A stretch of DNA of 64,000 nucleotides from Datura wrightii. Its lineage: Eukaryota > Streptophyta > Magnoliopsida > Solanales > Solanaceae. The notes under the pieces are model-generated. The model ran no database searches and was not told the DNA's origin. It saw nothing but the letters and a program-made list of their open reading frames with translations. Positions 1-10,915 of the stretch are shown in pieces. A program made the position numbers and the translations under genes. Numbering within the stretch: the stretch's first letter is position 1; every line of letters starts with the position of its first letter. The stretch covers positions 5,704,001 to 5,768,000 of the forward strand of contig JASDFA010000002.1 of the NCBI GenBank assembly GCA_035772735.1, given 5' to 3'.

Positions 1-1290
1 GTAAGTGATCATGATTCGTTAGGTCACCCGTGAGGACTGACGATCAGTTTTCCCCTGTGAGTTTTCAAGGGTTTTTCAGTAATTTCCTATCCTCCTAGAC
101 TGTAAACTATGTTATTTTAAGCATATTTTTAGACTTATTAGAGGGGTTAAATGGTTTCTTTCCTCATTCTCCCCATCCACACTCTCAAAATTCATCGTAG
201 AACTTCTCTCAAAACTTTTCAGAGCAAGAGCTAGGGCAACCTTTTATACTCATTTTCTCAAGGAAATTCTTTGGGCTTCTTCACCAGGTATATGGGAATT
301 CGAAAAGGGAATAGTTCTTCCCTTGTGTCCCCGAATTCCTAACTATTTCTCTCTATTAATTATAGCCCAAAAACTACTGAATGTCTAGAAATTATTAGTC
401 ATACTTCGTCTAAATCATGTGAAATATTACACCATGTTAATTATAGATATTCTCCACCAGTTCGTGACTGAAATAATGTTAAATCTTGTGAAGTAAAATT
501 TAGCCCTATTTGTTGAATTAGAAAGTCTTGAAATTTTTATTAGTGCATGAATATAAGAATTTTGCTTATATTTATCTGTGTTGTGGACTCCGATGTTGTT
601 AGGAGTGTTGAAATGAAATTAGACTATTATCAGTTCAATTTTAGTAAAAATGCTAGAAATCTCAGTGTTAGTCAGAAAATGTCAGCTGATCAGTTTGAGT
701 ACAGAAATTCCCGAGGTGTTAGTAGTACCTCCCAGTTATCAGAATCAAATTCAGAATTCAGTTTTATTGGTCCACTAGGAGGTCATGACATTTTAGATAA
801 ACAACTCTAACTAGCCTTAGGACCCCAGTTTCAGATTTTAGTTTGTTCTTTACACGGTTACAACGCTTTTAGATAAGAAGCCCTGACCAGTCTTAGAACC
901 CAGTTTCAGAATCTGGTCTGATAAGACTCTCAGGGTACTTTCAGATATGTATCCTGAATAGTATTGGACTCCAGTTTCGAGATATCAACATAGTATTCAG
1001 TCTAGGACTATCCAGTGGGAGTAGGACTTAACACCGAGCGGACTGGGGTTCCATCACACCCAGGTTCCCAAAACTACGTTTCCACCGTAGGTTACAGTTA
1101 TTATTCGTCTCATGTCCCCAGACTCTTATGATCAACTAGTTCATGCCTTTATACCCTGGCAAGGTATATTGGGTCCTGCCGATGGGGTGTATACATCGGA
1201 CTCCACGTCTAACTCACGTGGTTATATGTCGGTTACAAACTCTCCCACTAGTCAGTTTAGCCTAGTTTTAGTTTAGTTTAGATCAGTATT
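1..1290 (+). repeat. T1 5' LTR, first part
   Basis: Collinear with about 16465-17765 of the T1 3' LTR: both share the CGTTAGGTCACCCGTGAGG stretch, the splice-donor-like CCAGGTAT near 288 and the block ending GATCAGTATT. The LTR breaks off at 1290, where T2 starts, and resumes at 10269. The small open frame at 547-810 is not a gene: the matching stretch of the 3' LTR carries stops. Confidence 0.85.
1286..1290 (+). repeat. Left target-site duplication of T2 (GTATT)
   Basis: GTATT directly before the TGTATTACC start of T2; its partner after T2 is GTCTT at 10264-10268 (one mismatch). The uninterrupted site in the T1 3' LTR near 17755 reads GATCAGTATTGCAGATTTAG, which rejoins both flanks with one copy of the five bases. 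Confidence 0.8.
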
Positions 1291-1374
1291 TGTATTACCC
1301 CGGGAAGGCCTAAGGATAGACTCGGGAGTTGATTTTGAAAAGTGCATAAAACTGGCAAAACCATCACAGAATAG

Positions 1375-1850
1375 ACGATTCAATGACTCGAGGGTAGATA
1401 CCATGAGTCGTCGAAAGAAGTCATGGAATGGGGGTTCAGGGAGGTAGTGGTGACAACGGACGGTGTAATGACTCATTGTCAGGAACAACGAGTCATTGTT
1501 TCCAGTCGTTGGAAGGACTAAACTTAGGCTGATAGGGAATCCACGGGGCATCCCACGATCTGTGGTAAGAAGTGACGGCCCGTTGTTTCTAGTCGTTGTT
1601 TGTGGGTATTTCCAGTTCTTAAAACTGATTGAGATCGTTGGAAGGCACCACGACTCGTGGTGAGGCTCGTGAAAAGGGAAGTCAGATTGGTCAAGGAGTT
1701 GATGACGGTCGATTTAGCGACCCATGCTTTGAAGTAACGACTCATCCTGATGAGTCGTGGGAAGGATCTGAGATGTGTTATGAGGTAGTGGATCCAACGA
1801 CTCGATGCCACGAGTCGTGGTATGTTGCCACGACCCATTGTGTCGGTCAT
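1375..1850 (+). repeat. CpG-rich self-complementary word array (ACGACTCGT dialect) in T2 5' LTR
   Basis: Repeated short words such as CGACTCGTGG and CCACGAGTCG in both orientations, in an otherwise AT-rich, CpG-poor LTR. The copy in the 3' LTR (about 8050-8530) includes the 17-nt palindrome CACCACGAGTCGTGGTG. The array lies upstream of the leader that carries the splice-donor-like site. Role unknown. Confidence 0.65.
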
Positions 1851-2094
1851 TGGTCCGTCCGGGATAGTTTTTAGGGAAATAATTTTTAGGGCATTTCCGA
1901 CTTTTCCACGCTTTTAAACCCTAAACTATTTCATTTGGATATTTTCTAAGTGTTATAAGAGGAGTTAAGTCCTTTATGCATGCCCATTTTCATGCAAGAA
2001 CTTTAGAATGATTTTGGGAGATTCAAGGTCTTCTTCCCTAAGTTTCCCTCAATTTCTTTGTGGGTGTTCAAGGAACTTTGAGTCAATCCATTCC

Positions 2095-2105
2095 CAGGTA
2101 TGTAA
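2095..2105 (+). promoter_or_regulatory. Splice-donor-like site in T2 5' LTR leader
   Basis: CCCAG|GTATGTAAGG with the GT at 2098-2099, close to the plant donor consensus. The equivalent site is kept in the T1 LTRs (288 and 16753), the T2 3' LTR (8783), T3, the T7 right LTR and T6. An acceptor-like site lies just before gag (AG at 3767-3768). Confidence 0.45.
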
Positions 2106-3127
2106 GGTTTTAGAATGGGTGAAATTCTTCCCCACCTATGCCCAAATCTCAATTTAAGATCATGAATCCTCCTATTCAAGTCTATGGGGTTTTACTCAAA
2201 TGCGTGAAAATGTGATTTCTCTTTATAGGTATGATTTAATTAATTTTTAATTATTAAATTATGAGTAATGGGCAGGTTTTATTAATATTTTTTTAAATCA
2301 TGTTTCAAGCTTTCAAATCCATAATGCCATTTGATGAAAGTTCATGGAAGTTATGATTTAAGATGAATACTCTAAAATTTGAGTTCATTGATGATGGAAA
2401 AGCATGATTTTCAAGTTACCCATGTTTATGAGCATGTTTTGAAAGAATTGAATATGATGATGTATTGGGTAATGCCCACATGTCAAAGAATGATTTATGA
2501 TTTATGAGGTGAATTACATGATTTATCGATTCATGATGTTGGCCGATGAAAGCGGCCTTGATTATTGGCTAAGCATATTTTAAAGGGAATCAATGATGAT
2601 ATATTTTAGCCAATGAATCTTAATGCATGATGTTAATGATATATGTATGAGCCTATATGCATATTTTTGGAAGCCGTGTCAACCACCAGCCCGACGTTCA
2701 GAGGACTACACCAGTGTCTCATAACCACGTGGCACCATGGGTTTGTAAATGATAAGATGTATTTATAATGATCCCCTAAAATGTGATACCAAGCCTTATG
2801 CACGACCCTCGCCTGGCAAGCCAGGCTCGACTCTACCCACTTGAGAGAGACAATGGGGCATCATGAAAGGCTCTACCATGATGGTGTCACTTATGATGAG
2901 TTCTCTGATTGTTTCGCATGTTTATGCATTGTTATGTTTATGTTGTGGCTCAAGTTATGTTTTGATAAAGTTTACTTATGATCATGAAAATGAATGATTA
3001 CGAATGATTTGAATGCCTTGAGCCTTATGTTTATTGAAAAGATTTTGATGTAAGCATGAAGTCCTTCTCTTATATTATTTATGATTTTCATTTACCGTTA
3101 AATGTCCATTTTACATACCTTGCTACT

Positions 3128-3183
3128 CAGTACATTCCACGTATTGACCGCATACTTTCTATGTTGTATCGTTTCATGATACA
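3128..3183 (+). other. Conserved hairpin pair in T2 5' LTR
   Basis: First stem CAGTAC/GTATTG (one G-T wobble, loop ATTCCAC) at 3128-3146; second stem TGTATCG/TGATACA (one wobble) at 3165-3183. The same pair sits at 9826-9844 and about 9864-9880 in the 3' LTR and in the other T LTRs, about 400-500 bases before the LTR end. Confidence 0.55.
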
Positions 3184-3569
3184 GGGTCCGGATCCCAAGC
3201 TCATACTCATCCTTAGTCCATCTTAGCATATGTTCTCAGCTTATTGGTGAGTCCTCATGTTGCGAGGGTGGCTTAATAGACTTTTATGTTATCTTATGTT
3301 TCAGTATTGTTCAGATTAGTTGGGGATGTTGACCCATCAGCCCATCGTATGTCGTAGAGGCTTTCAAACCATGTGTAGTATTCAGCTTATGTGTACATCT
3401 AGTATTCTCTAATGTTATGCTATAATTACATATCCGCTATGCTTCTATGATTATCATTCCGATTATTTGAATGAGATTAGTTGTATGCATGAGCCATGGG
3501 TCGACTTAGGTTCTCTTGGGGTCCCTTGTCCCGTGTCTACGATCTGAGTGTACGTTCGGGTCACGAAAA

Positions 3570-3590
3570 ACTTGGTATCAGAGTAATAGG
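3570..3590 (+). other. T2 primer binding site (initiator tRNA-Met type)
   Basis: ACTTGGTATCAGAGTAATAGG directly after the 5' LTR; TGGTATCAGAGC is the usual complement of the plant initiator tRNA-Met 3' end. The last C of the core is changed to T. Confidence 0.8.
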
Positions 3591-3772
3591 TTTAAAGTGT
3601 CCTAGGGTGTGGAAAGCCGCATTAAGTAGAGTCTTTTTCATGGGTGTGAAGCGCTCCATACTTATGATGAAGAGGCTACTAGATGTTTAGGAAATCCTTC
3701 TTTCATGTTCTACGTCGTGCGATGAAAAACCTCTCCATCCTTCTAACTCGTGCCATTTGCGATTGCAGACTT
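3591..3772 (+). other. T2 untranslated leader with acceptor-like site
   Basis: Short leader between primer site and gag. It ends CTAACTCGTG, a pyrimidine-biased stretch, then GATTGCAG, four bases before the gag ATG. T1 (11081-11112) and T7 (minus strand, about 53705-53735) have the same order: CTAAC or CTAAT branch-like motif, CAG, ATG. Confidence 0.5.
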
Positions 3773-5009
3773 ATGGCTCCTAGACGAAAGTAGGAATGGA
3801 AATGATGAAGTCCACGAAGATGGAAATGACCATGGACATCAGCAAGATCCACCTGTTTAGGAGCCCCAGGCACCAGAGCCAGCTGCCCATGCTGAGATTT
3901 GGGTGGCTATTCAGATGTTGGCGCAAGCCTTGATCGCTCAGGTCAACCAGCAGGCTGTTGCACAGGTCCCATAGAATGGCAATGCACCGACGACTCGGAT
4001 TAGAGACTTCTTGAGGATGAACCCTCCTGAATTCACGGGATCAAAGGTGGATGAGGATCCATACGAGTTTATTGAAGAGATCTTGAAGGTCACTCAGGTT
4101 ATAGGGGTGACAAATGGGGAGTGTGTTGACTTGGTATCTTAGCAGCTAAACGAGGTCGCTCATATTTTGTACAAGCAATGGAAGGACAACAGGGCAGCGG
4201 GAGCGGGCCCTATCAGTTGGGATGAGTTTCGCATGGCCTTTCTTGACAGGTTCTTCCCTTGGGAGATGAGAGAGTTGAAAGCAGCTGAGTTTATAAACCT
4301 AAAGCAAGGAAATATGGCAGTGCTGGAGTATTCACTTGAGTTCACTCATTTGTCAAAGTATGCCCCAAAGTTAGTGATGGATCATAGGGCGCGGGTGAGC
4401 TGATTCGTTCAAGGTGTGGCTAGTTATTTAGAAGAGGATTGCAGGACTGCCATGCTTCACCAGGATATGGACTTTCCTCGCATAGTGTTGTACGCCCAAC
4501 AGATGGATGCAGCTCATGCGAGAGAGAGGGAGGCAAAGAGGGCTCGGACGGATAACCATGGGTTTTCACATCAGAGGTCCGACGGTGGCTACCATCCATA
4601 GTTTTAGCAGAGGTCACTAGCGCCAACACCATCATCAACTAGTGTTCCATCTATACCCAGGGGTGATCAGAGGAGCAGGGCTTTAGGGTTGAGGGATCAG
4701 AGGGGCACCCAGTTAGAGGATACCTCTCAAACCTGCGGGAAGTGCGACAAGAGTCACACCGGGGAATGCCTGCTCGACTCAGATGTCTGCTATGGGTGTG
4801 GTAGATCTGGGCACATGCGCCGAGCATGACCATATGCTAGATAGGATGATGATAGGGGTCGTGCACAGATCACCAGGATAACAGCAGCTCCAGCCTGTTC
4901 CGTTCCGTAGGGAGCATCAACTAGTAGAGGTGGCAGCCAGTGCCAAAATCGATTCTATGACCTTGCCTCGCGCCAGGAGCAGGAGACTTCGCCAGATGTG
5001 GTAACTGGT
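3773..5009 (+). pseudogene. gag: T2 gag, broken
   Basis: Capsid/nucleocapsid gene of the retrotransposon. It starts as MAPRRK and hits a stop at once. A long same-frame tract from about 3993 holds the retrotransposon gag core (MNPPEF, then WKDNRAAGAGPISWDEF and LDRFFPWEMRELKAAEF), interrupted by single stops near 4140, 4403 and 4602. Two zinc knuckles follow: CGKCDKSHTGEC near 4734 and CYGCGRSGHMRRA near 4788, whose last cysteine is replaced by a stop. The frame runs on into protease, as expected for a gag-pol fusion. Non-functional; the family assignment is firm. Confidence 0.85.
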
Positions 5010-5652
5010 ATGTTGCGTGTCTTTCATATTGATGTTTATGCCTTGCTAGATCCGGGAGCTACTTTGTATTTCATGACTCCTTACATTGCTAGTAGTCTTG
5101 GAGTTAGTCCTGAGACTGTCATAACCGTTTTTAGTTGCAACCCCTGTTGGTGATTCGGTCATAGTTGGACGAGTATATAGGGAATGCCCCGTCATTGTGT
5201 TGCATAAGGTTACCTCCATAGACCTTGTAGAGTTAGCCATGACTGACTTTGACATTATTCTTGGCATGGATTGGTTGTTTGCATGTTATGCTTTGATTAA
5301 TTGTAGGACCCGTATGGTGGAATTTCATTTTTTGGGTGAGCCAGTGTTGGAGTGGAAGGGTAGTTCAGCGGTACCAGCAAGTCGATTCATTTCCTATCTT
5401 AAGGGCAGGAAGATGATCTATAAAGGATGCATGTACCAGTTAGTTAGGGTTAAGGATGTGGAGTCCGAGACCCAGACTATTCAGTCAGTTCCGGTGGTAT
5501 GTGAGTATGCGGAGGCGTTTCCTGATGATTTTCTAGGTGTTCCTCAAGAGAAGGAAATTGATTTCGATATTGATCTATTGCTAGATACGCAACCTATCTC
5601 TATTCCTCCTTACAGGATGGCTCCAGCCAAGCTAAAGAAGTTAAAGGATTAG
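5010..5652 (+). pseudogene. pol: T2 protease and linker to RT, broken
   Basis: Aspartic protease remnant. LLDPGATL near 5044-5067 is the active-site region; the element's cousins in this window read DPGA (T1) and DLGD (T7), so DPGA appears usual here in place of D-S/T-G-A. A frameshift near 5125 moves the reading to the next frame, which stays open to 5652 and includes LVELAMTDFDIILGMDWL, the flap and second half of the protease fold, then EIDFDIDLLLDTQPISIPPYRMAPAKL leading into RT. A stop ends this segment. Confidence 0.85.
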
Positions 5653-7015
5653 TTAAAGGATCTGTTGGATAAGGGCTTCATTAGACCGAGCCAGTCTCTA
5701 TAGGGCCCCCATTCGAAAGAAGGACGGTTCCCTTCGCATGTGTATTGACTATCAGCAGTTGAACAAAGTTACCGTCAAGAACAGGTACCCTTTACCCAGG
5801 ATCGATGATTTTTTTGACCAGCTTCATGGTGCCAAGTTCTTCTCCAAGATTGATCTCAGGTCCAGGTATCACCAACTCAGAGTTCGGGAGAGTGACATCC
5901 CGAAGATCACTTTCAAGACTTGGTATGGTCACTATGAATTTGTTGTTATGTCTTTCATACTAACCAATGGCCCTACAACTTTTATGGACCTGATGAATAG
6001 GGTGTTCAAGCAATATTTGGATATGTTCGTGATTGTGTTCATCGACGACATTTTGATATATTCTCAGAACAAGGAGGAGCATGCCACTCATTTGAGAATA
6101 GTGCTGCAAACCCTCAAGGATTGTCAGCTGTATGCAAATTTTACCAAGTGTGAATTTTGGCTAAACTCGGTAGCATTTCTGGGTCATGTGGTGTCAAGCG
6201 AAGGCATAAGGGTAGATTCCCAGAAAATTGAGGCGGTGAAGAATTGGCCTAGACCGGTGAATCCTTCAGAAATTCAGAGTTTCTTGGGCCTAGCAGGCTA
6301 CTGTAAGAGATTCTTTGAGGGTTTCTCATCTATTGTGGAACCTTTGACCAAGTTGACTCAGAAAAAGATAAAGTTCCAATGGTTGGATGCTTGTGAGAAA
6401 AGCTTCCAAGAGTTAAAGACCCGACTCACTTCAACACTGGTATTGACTTTACTCGAGGGCACTAATGGCATTGTAGTGTATTGTGATGCTTCAAGGGTTG
6501 GACTGGGATGTTTGTTGATGCAGTGTGGGAAGGTAATAGCATATGACTCAAGACAATTGAAAGTTCATGAAAAGAATTATCCGACCTACGACCTTGAGTT
6601 GGCCGCGGTGGTGTTTGCGTTAAATATATGGCGGCATTACTTGTATGGGGTCCAGGTGGATGTATTTATGGATCACAAGAGCTTGCAATATGTGTTCACA
6701 CAGAAGGATCTAAATCTTCGGCAAAGGAGGTGGTTGGAATTACTGAAGGACTACGACATTAGTTTCCTCTACCACTCGGGCAAGGCTAATATGGTTGCGG
6801 ATGCACTTAGTAGACTCTCTATGGAGAGTGTGTACCATGTGGATGAGGGAAGGAATGAGTTGGTGAAGGATATCCACCAGCTTGAAAGACTGGGAGTTAG
6901 ATTGATCGACTGGACCGATGGCGGTGTTGTTGTGCAGAACGAGTCAGAATCGTCCTTGGTGGTTGATGTTAAATCCAGGCAAGATGAGGGCATGTGTTAT
7001 GGATTTCAAAGGTAG
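5653..7015 (+). pseudogene. pol: T2 reverse transcriptase and RNase H, frameshifted at the start
   Basis: The first RT residues (LKDLLDKGFIRPS) are shifted; the frame from 5738 is open for 425 codons. RT palm motifs are intact: CIDYQQLNKV, then FIDDILIYS carrying the catalytic aspartate pair near 6040. RNase H follows with all four acidic positions present (YCDAS, LELAA, MDHKS, VADALSR). The frame then jumps from SRQDEG straight into MCYGFQR, marking the junction of a deletion that removed the start of integrase. The best preserved polymerase of the window; inactive as a whole because of the upstream breaks. Confidence 0.9.
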
Positions 7016-7607
7016 TTGGGATGATCATTTGCCCTTGATCGAGTTTGCCTATAATAACAGTTATCACTCCAGTATCCAAATGGCATCGTTCGAGGCTCTT
7101 TACGGGTGAAGGTGTAGATCTCCCATCGAATGGTTTGAGGTTGGCGAGGCAGCTACTATAGGACCAGATTCAGTTCATGAGGCGATGGTGAAGGTTCAGT
7201 TGATAAGGGACCGGTTAAAAATCTCTCAGAGTCATCAGAAATCATATGTTGATGTGAGGAGAAGGGATCTGGAGTTTAATATGGACGACTGGGTATTTCT
7301 AATGGTATCTCCCATGAAGGGAGTCATGCGGTTTAGAAAGAAAGGGAAACTCAGTCCCTGCTATGTTGGCCTCTACCGGGTTGTGAGAAGAGTTGGAAAG
7401 GTGGCGTATGAGTTGGACTTACCATCGGAGTTATCTTCAGTTCATCCTATTTTCCATGTGTCTCTTATGAAAAAGTTCTTGGGTGACCCAGCTTTAGTAG
7501 TCCCGGTAGACAGCATTGGTGTAAAGGATAGCGTCAGCTATGGAGAAATTTTAGTGAAAATCTTAGATCATCAAGTCTGTAAGCTAAGTAAAAAAGAAGT
7601 AGCTTAA
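6988..7607 (+). pseudogene. pol: T2 integrase C-terminal part after an internal deletion
   Basis: Begins at RACVMDFKGSWDDHLPLIEF, which in related elements lies after the catalytic core; the HHCC zinc finger and all three catalytic acids are gone. Compared with T5, where the same stretch spans about 41095-41784, roughly 0.69 kb is missing. A stop at about 7108 interrupts ALYG*RCRSP, and the frame resumes at 7185-7607 with the GPY-type region (GKLSPCYVGLYRVVRRVGKVAYEL) and HPIFHVSLMKK. Confidence 0.88.
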
Positions 7608-7722
7608 ATTAATGTATTATTGAGGAATTAGTATGTTGAGGGAGCTACGTGGGAAGCCGAAGGGGATATAATGGCTAGATATCCATAGTTGTTCTCTACC
7701 GGCTCAGTTCCGACGTAAGGTA
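7520..7722 (+). pseudogene. T2 chromodomain remnant
   Basis: After the integrase tail the sequence reads EILVKILDHQVCKLSKKEVA*, then after a break VEGATWEAEGDIMARYP. This is the pattern of chromovirus chromodomains (conserved W-E-A-E tail), thought to guide integration to heterochromatin. Broken by a stop and a shift. Confidence 0.7.
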
Positions 7723-7963
7723 TCAGTTCTACCCTATGATACCATTTAGTTTTCATGTTCAATTCATGTGTACAAGTTTCTTTTATGTGTATGAATGCAT
7801 ATTTGAAGCATGAGATCAATTCAACTATATGGTTTGATTTGGAGGTAGTCATTCCGCGAAAATTTCGGTTAAAATGATCAATATATAGCTATGATAAATT
7901 GTATGTTTCTACTTGCTGCTTGTTTCCTACATTCGAGGATGAATGTTTCCAAGGGGGAGATAT
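7723..7963 (+). other. T2 3' untranslated region with pre-PPT hairpin and polypurine tract
   Basis: Non-coding. Near its end ACATTCG-AGGA-TGAATGT (7929-7946) forms a 7-bp stem with one G-T pair, directly followed by the polypurine tract AAGGGGGAGA (about 7951-7960) and TAT before the LTR. The same hairpin lies in front of the polypurine tract of T4 and T7. Confidence 0.7.
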
Positions 7964-10263
7964 TGTAATAACCCGGGAAGGCCTAAAAATAGACTCGAGA
8001 GTTGAATTTGAAAAGTGTAGAAAACTGGCAAAAACATCATAGAACAGACAACTCAACGACTTGTGGGTGGATACCACGAGTCGTCGAAAGCAGTTGTGGA
8101 ATGGGGGCTAAGGGAGGCAATGGTGACAACGGATGGTGTAATGACTCATTTTCAGGAACAACGAGTCGTTGTTACTAGTCGTTGGAAGGACTGAACTTAC
8201 GCTGATAGGGAACCCACGGGGCATCCCATGATCCGTGGTGAGAAGTGACGGCCCATTGTTTCTAGTCTTTATTTGTGGGTTGAAATGTCCAGTTCTTACA
8301 AAGGATTGAGACCACGACTCGTTGGAAGGCACCACGAGTCGTGGTGAGGCTCGTGGAAAGGGAAGTCAGATTGGTCAAGGAGTTGTCGACGGTCGATTCA
8401 ACGGCCCGTGCTTTGAAGTAACAACTCATCCTGATGAGTCGTGGGAAGGATCTGAGATGTGTTATTAGGTAGTGGATCTGACGAATCGATACCATGAGTC
8501 GTGGTATGTTGCCATGACCTGTTGGGTCGGTCGTTGGTCCGTCCGTGACAGTTTTTAGGGAAATAATTTCAAGGGCATTTTGGACTTTTCCATGCTTTTA
8601 AACCCTAAACTACATCATTTTAGATATTTTCTATGTGTGATAAGAAGAGTTAAGTTCTTTATGCATACCCATTCTCATGCAAGAACTTTAGAGAGATTTT
8701 GGGAGATTCAAAGTCTTCTTCCCCAAGTTTCCATCAATTTCTTTGTGGGTGTTCAAGGAACTTTGAATAAATTCATTCCCAGGTATGTAGGGTTTTAGAA
8801 TGGGTGAAATTCTTCCCCACCCATGCCCAAATCTCAATTTAAGATCACGAATCGTCCTATTCAAGTCTATGGGGTTTTACTCAAATGCATAAAAATGTGA
8901 TTTCTCTTTATGGGTATGATTTAATTGATTTTTAATTATTAAATTATGAATGATGGGCAGGTTTTATTAATATTTTCTTTAAATCATGTTTCAAGATTTT
9001 AAATCCAAAATTCCCATTTGATGAATGTTCATGGAAGTTATGATTTATGATGAATACTCTATAATTTGAGTTTATTGATGATGGAAAAGCATGATTTTCA
9101 AGTTACCCATATTTATGAGGATGTTTTGAATGAATTGAAGATGATGATGTATTGGTAATGCCCACATGTCAAAGAATGATTTATGATTTATGAGGTGAAT
9201 TACATGATTTATCGATTCATGATATTGGCCGATGAAAGGGGCCTTGATTCTTGGCTAAACGTGTTTTAAAGGGGATCAATGATGATAAATGTTATATTTT
9301 AGCCAATGAATCTTAATGAATGATGTTAATGATTTATGTATGAGCCTATATGTATGTTTTTGGGAGTCGTGTCTAGCACCGAGCAGTCTGACATTCAAAG
9401 GACTATGCCGGTGTCTCATAGCAACGTGGCACCGTGGGTTTGTAAATGATATGATGTATTAATAATGATCCCCTCAAATGTGATATCACGCCTTAGGCAC
9501 GACCCTTACTTGGCAAGCCAGGGTCGGCTCTGCCTACTTGAGCGAGACAGTGGGGCATCATGAAAGGCTCTACCATGATGGTGTCGGTTATGACGAGTTC
9601 TCCCATTGTTCCACATGTTTATGCATTGTTATGTTTATGTTGTGGCTCAAGTTATGTTTTCATAAAGTTTACTTATGATCATGAAAATGAATGATTACGA
9701 ATGATTTGAAAGCCTTGAGCCTTATGTTTATTATAAAGGTTTTGATGTAAGTGTGAAGTCCTTCTCTTATATTATTTATGAGTTTTATTTACCATGAAAT
9801 GTTCGTTTTACTTACCTTGCATACTCAGTACATTCCACGTACTGACCACATACTCTATGCTCTATCATTTCATGATACAGGGTCTGGATCCAAGGCTCAT
9901 CCTCATTGTTAGTCCATCTCAGCATATGTTCTCAGCTTATTGGTGAATCCTCATGTTCCGAGGGCGGTTTGACAGAATTTTATGTTATCTTACATTTTAG
10001 TATTGTTCGAGTTAGTTGCGGATGTTGTCCAATCAGCCCATCATATATCGTAGAGGATTTCAGACCATGTGTAGTATTCAACTTATGTGTACGTGTAGTA
10101 TTCTCTAACGTTATGCTATAATTACATTTCCGCTATGTTTCTATGATTATCATTATGCTTATTTGAATGAGATTAGTTGTATGCATGAGCCATGGGTCGA
10201 CTTGGGGTCTCTCGGGGTCCCTTTTCCCGTATCTACGATCCGATGTATGTTCGGGTCGTGACA
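7964..10263 (+). repeat. T2 3' LTR
   Basis: Starts TGTAATAACCCGGG and ends TCGTGACA. Holds the word array (8050-8530) with palindrome CACCACGAGTCGTGGTG at 8330-8346, the donor-like CCCAGGTATGTAGG at 8778-8791, and the hairpin pair at 9826-9880. Better preserved at its ends than the 5' LTR. Confidence 0.88.
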
Positions 10264-10893
10264 GTCTTCCAGATTTAGAAGATGCTTTGACCATCAGACA
10301 GGGTCCTTTAGACCATCTCAATATTTCAGTTATTCATTTCAGTAGCTATAGTTTGTCATTGCATGTCCTTCCAGTTCAGCATTTTCTTTTTTTATTTATT
10401 CCATTGTATTATGTTTCTCCCACTTACTCAGTACATTCAAAGTACTGACGCATACTTTTATGCTGTATCATTTTATGATACAGCTGTAGGATCTCAGTCT
10501 CAGCCTCGCTAGCAATCACTCATTGCAGACTTCAGCTGTTCTAGTTGGTGATTCCTCATTCTTCGAGGATGGAGATTTATTGCTTCAGTTATACTTCTTT
10601 TCCTTTTTATTTAGATTTGGAGTTAGCTGGGGGCTTGTCCCAGCAACTCATTAGTCATAGTAGCTTTCAGACGCAGCTTGGTTTTTCAGACTTGTAGCTT
10701 TGTTCTAATATGTTCAAATATTATGAACCAGCTTTATTTCTTTCAAGTATTTATATTTTTTTGCCTCAAACTTCCACCGTATATAGTTACATGTTACTCA
10801 GAATGCCAGTGTTTGATAGACCAGGGGTTGACTTGGAGTCACTTGTACCTCTAAGTACCGTGTTCCATCTAGGGTGTAAATCAAGGCGTGACA
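10264..10893 (+). repeat. T1 5' LTR, second part (with right T2 duplication GTCTT)
   Basis: 10264-10268 is the right target duplication. From 10269 (CCAGATTTAGAAGATG) it matches 17757 onward of the T1 3' LTR. It contains a perfect hairpin pair: CAGTAC/GTACTG at 10429-10447 and GCTGTATCAT-TTT-ATGATACAGC at 10462-10484. Ends GGCGTGACA. Confidence 0.88.
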
Positions 10894-10895
10894 AA

Positions 10896-10915
10896 CTTCG
10901 TATCAGAGCACTAGG
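10896..10915 (+). other. T1 primer binding site
   Basis: ACTTCGTATCAGAGCACTAG straight after the LTR end; the initiator tRNA-Met site with one change (TTGG to TTCG). Confidence 0.75.

Larger units (their letters stand above)
1291..3568 (+). repeat. T2 5' LTR
   Basis: Starts TGTATTACCCC. The end is decayed: TCACGAAA stands where the 3' LTR has TCGTGACA, so the terminal CA is lost. It contains the ACGACTCGT word array (about 1375-1850), a leader with the splice-donor-like CCCAGGTATGTAAGG at 2095-2105, and the hairpin pair at 3128-3146 and 3165-3183. Confidence 0.88.
1291..10263 (+). mobile_element. T2: full-length Tekay/Del-type chromovirus nested in the T1 5' LTR
   Basis: About 9.0 kb, with LTRs of about 2.28 and 2.30 kb that are clearly related but diverged (dozens of differences in the first few hundred bases), so it is not recent. 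It has a primer site, gag, protease, RT and RNase H, but roughly 0.69 kb covering most of integrase is deleted. It inserted into the T1 LTR after T1 was in place, as shown by the empty site in the T1 3' LTR and the near-perfect 5-bp duplication. Confidence 0.9.

Noticed and set aside
547..810. 87-codon open frame in the T1 5' LTR
   Set aside because: The matching stretch of the T1 3' LTR has stops and no codon-like conservation; it is LTR sequence.
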